From assembly GCA_015499985.1 (NCBI GenBank), contig JAAAUF010000975.1, positions 1-15,071 of the forward strand: 15,071 nucleotides of DNA, given 5' to 3'. Position 1 is the first letter of the stretch, and every line of letters begins with the position of its first letter. A model generated the notes under the pieces. It worked only from the letters and a program-made list of their open reading frames with translations. It did not search any database and had not been told where the DNA came from. The stretch comes from Haplosporangium gracile. Lineage: Eukaryota > Mortierellomycota > Mortierellomycetes > Mortierellales > Mortierellaceae. Position numbers and translations under genes: made by a program. Shown piece by piece: positions 14,686 through 15,071 of this stretch.

Positions 14686-15071
14686 ACCATGGTTCTATGT
14701 TTTGGGAAAAGAAGCAAATACAGTGCCCGCCAAAACTGCTTCAATAAATCGATATTTCTACTTTTCCCCAGAATTGCTTACCATCCAGTGACTGAATACT
14801 CCTGGGACATAGTGTATAGCGAGCCTTCGATCTACTCTACGCGTAGTAAAAGTTCTGACTCATTCCCTTTTCTCTGTATGGTTTTCTCATTTTTTTTGTG
14901 GACCTATCATTGAAGCAGTTTTGGCGGTGGGGTTGGGTTTCCATATAAACCATATGGAAAATTTACATGGACTTAGCACGACATAAGATCTGTTTTCTAC
15001 AACCATGCCTCAATGCCTATGTTATTGCAACATATTAGGTTCAAAGTCCACCTTAGTTAGTCATTCCTTGT
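14686..15071. other. 3' flank without recognised gene
   Basis: Apart from the polyadenylation signal, the only structure seen is a perfect 9-bp inverted repeat with a 5-base loop (TTTCCATAT at 14938-14946 and ATATGGAAA at 14952-14960). The short open frames here have no recognisable content. Confidence 0.5.
14743..14748 (+). promoter_or_regulatory. Possible polyadenylation signal of the secreted-protein gene
   Basis: AATAAA lies 57 bases after the stop codon, at the usual distance and on the correct strand. Confidence 0.4.

Noticed and set aside
14938..14960. 9-bp perfect inverted repeat as a terminator
   Set aside because: Rho-independent terminators are bacterial; in this fungal context a single AT-rich hairpin is not evidence of function.
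1..15071. CRISPR array or bacterial defence island
   Set aside because: The tandem arrays lack unique spacers of constant length, and the gene structure with spliceosomal introns is eukaryotic.

Overview
The window reads as fungal nuclear DNA. Genes carry short introns (77-144 nt) with GT-AG borders, intergenic space is rich in minisatellites, and one gene encodes a Crinkler-type (CRN) protein whose N-terminal header resembles the expanded CRN families of Mortierella-like fungi. F-box and BTB/POZ genes of the styles expanded in those fungi fit too. The best guess is a Mortierellomycota or other early-diverging fungus. This rests on recognised protein style, not on a search.

Layout, left to right. 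1-674 holds repeats only. An F-box gene starts at 675 and is cut at 1019 by a complete but decayed Tc1/mariner element (1020-2665, TA duplication on both sides). A single-exon BTB/POZ gene follows (2754-3539). 3540-4549 is repeat-rich with two doubtful short ORFs. The minus strand from 7921 to 4550 carries a seven-exon Crinkler gene: ubiquitin-like header, P-loop NTPase, and a C-terminal region that looks like a PD-(D/E)XK nuclease. It has two small frameshifts and a 15-nt microexon inside the Walker A motif. A 1.37-kb divergent intergenic region separates it from a nine-exon plus-strand gene (9291-11824). That protein is unnamed, has an AT-hook-like motif and a D...ExK motif, and carries one frameshift. 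11825-14436 is a gene-poor stretch of pyrimidine-rich minisatellites and dispersed repeats. A small secreted eight-cysteine protein (14437-14685) lies near the right edge.

The two large genes are divergent neighbours and both appear to encode nuclease-like C-terminal modules. Together with the secreted cysteine-rich peptide, the transposon and the many repeats, this looks like a fast-evolving accessory region of effector-like genes. All three frameshifts are 1-2 nt indels, so decay and assembly error both remain possible. The most unusual points are the two nearly identical introns within the Crinkler gene, the Walker A microexon, the unnamed nine-exon D...ExK protein, and the symmetric internal copies of the transposon end sequence.
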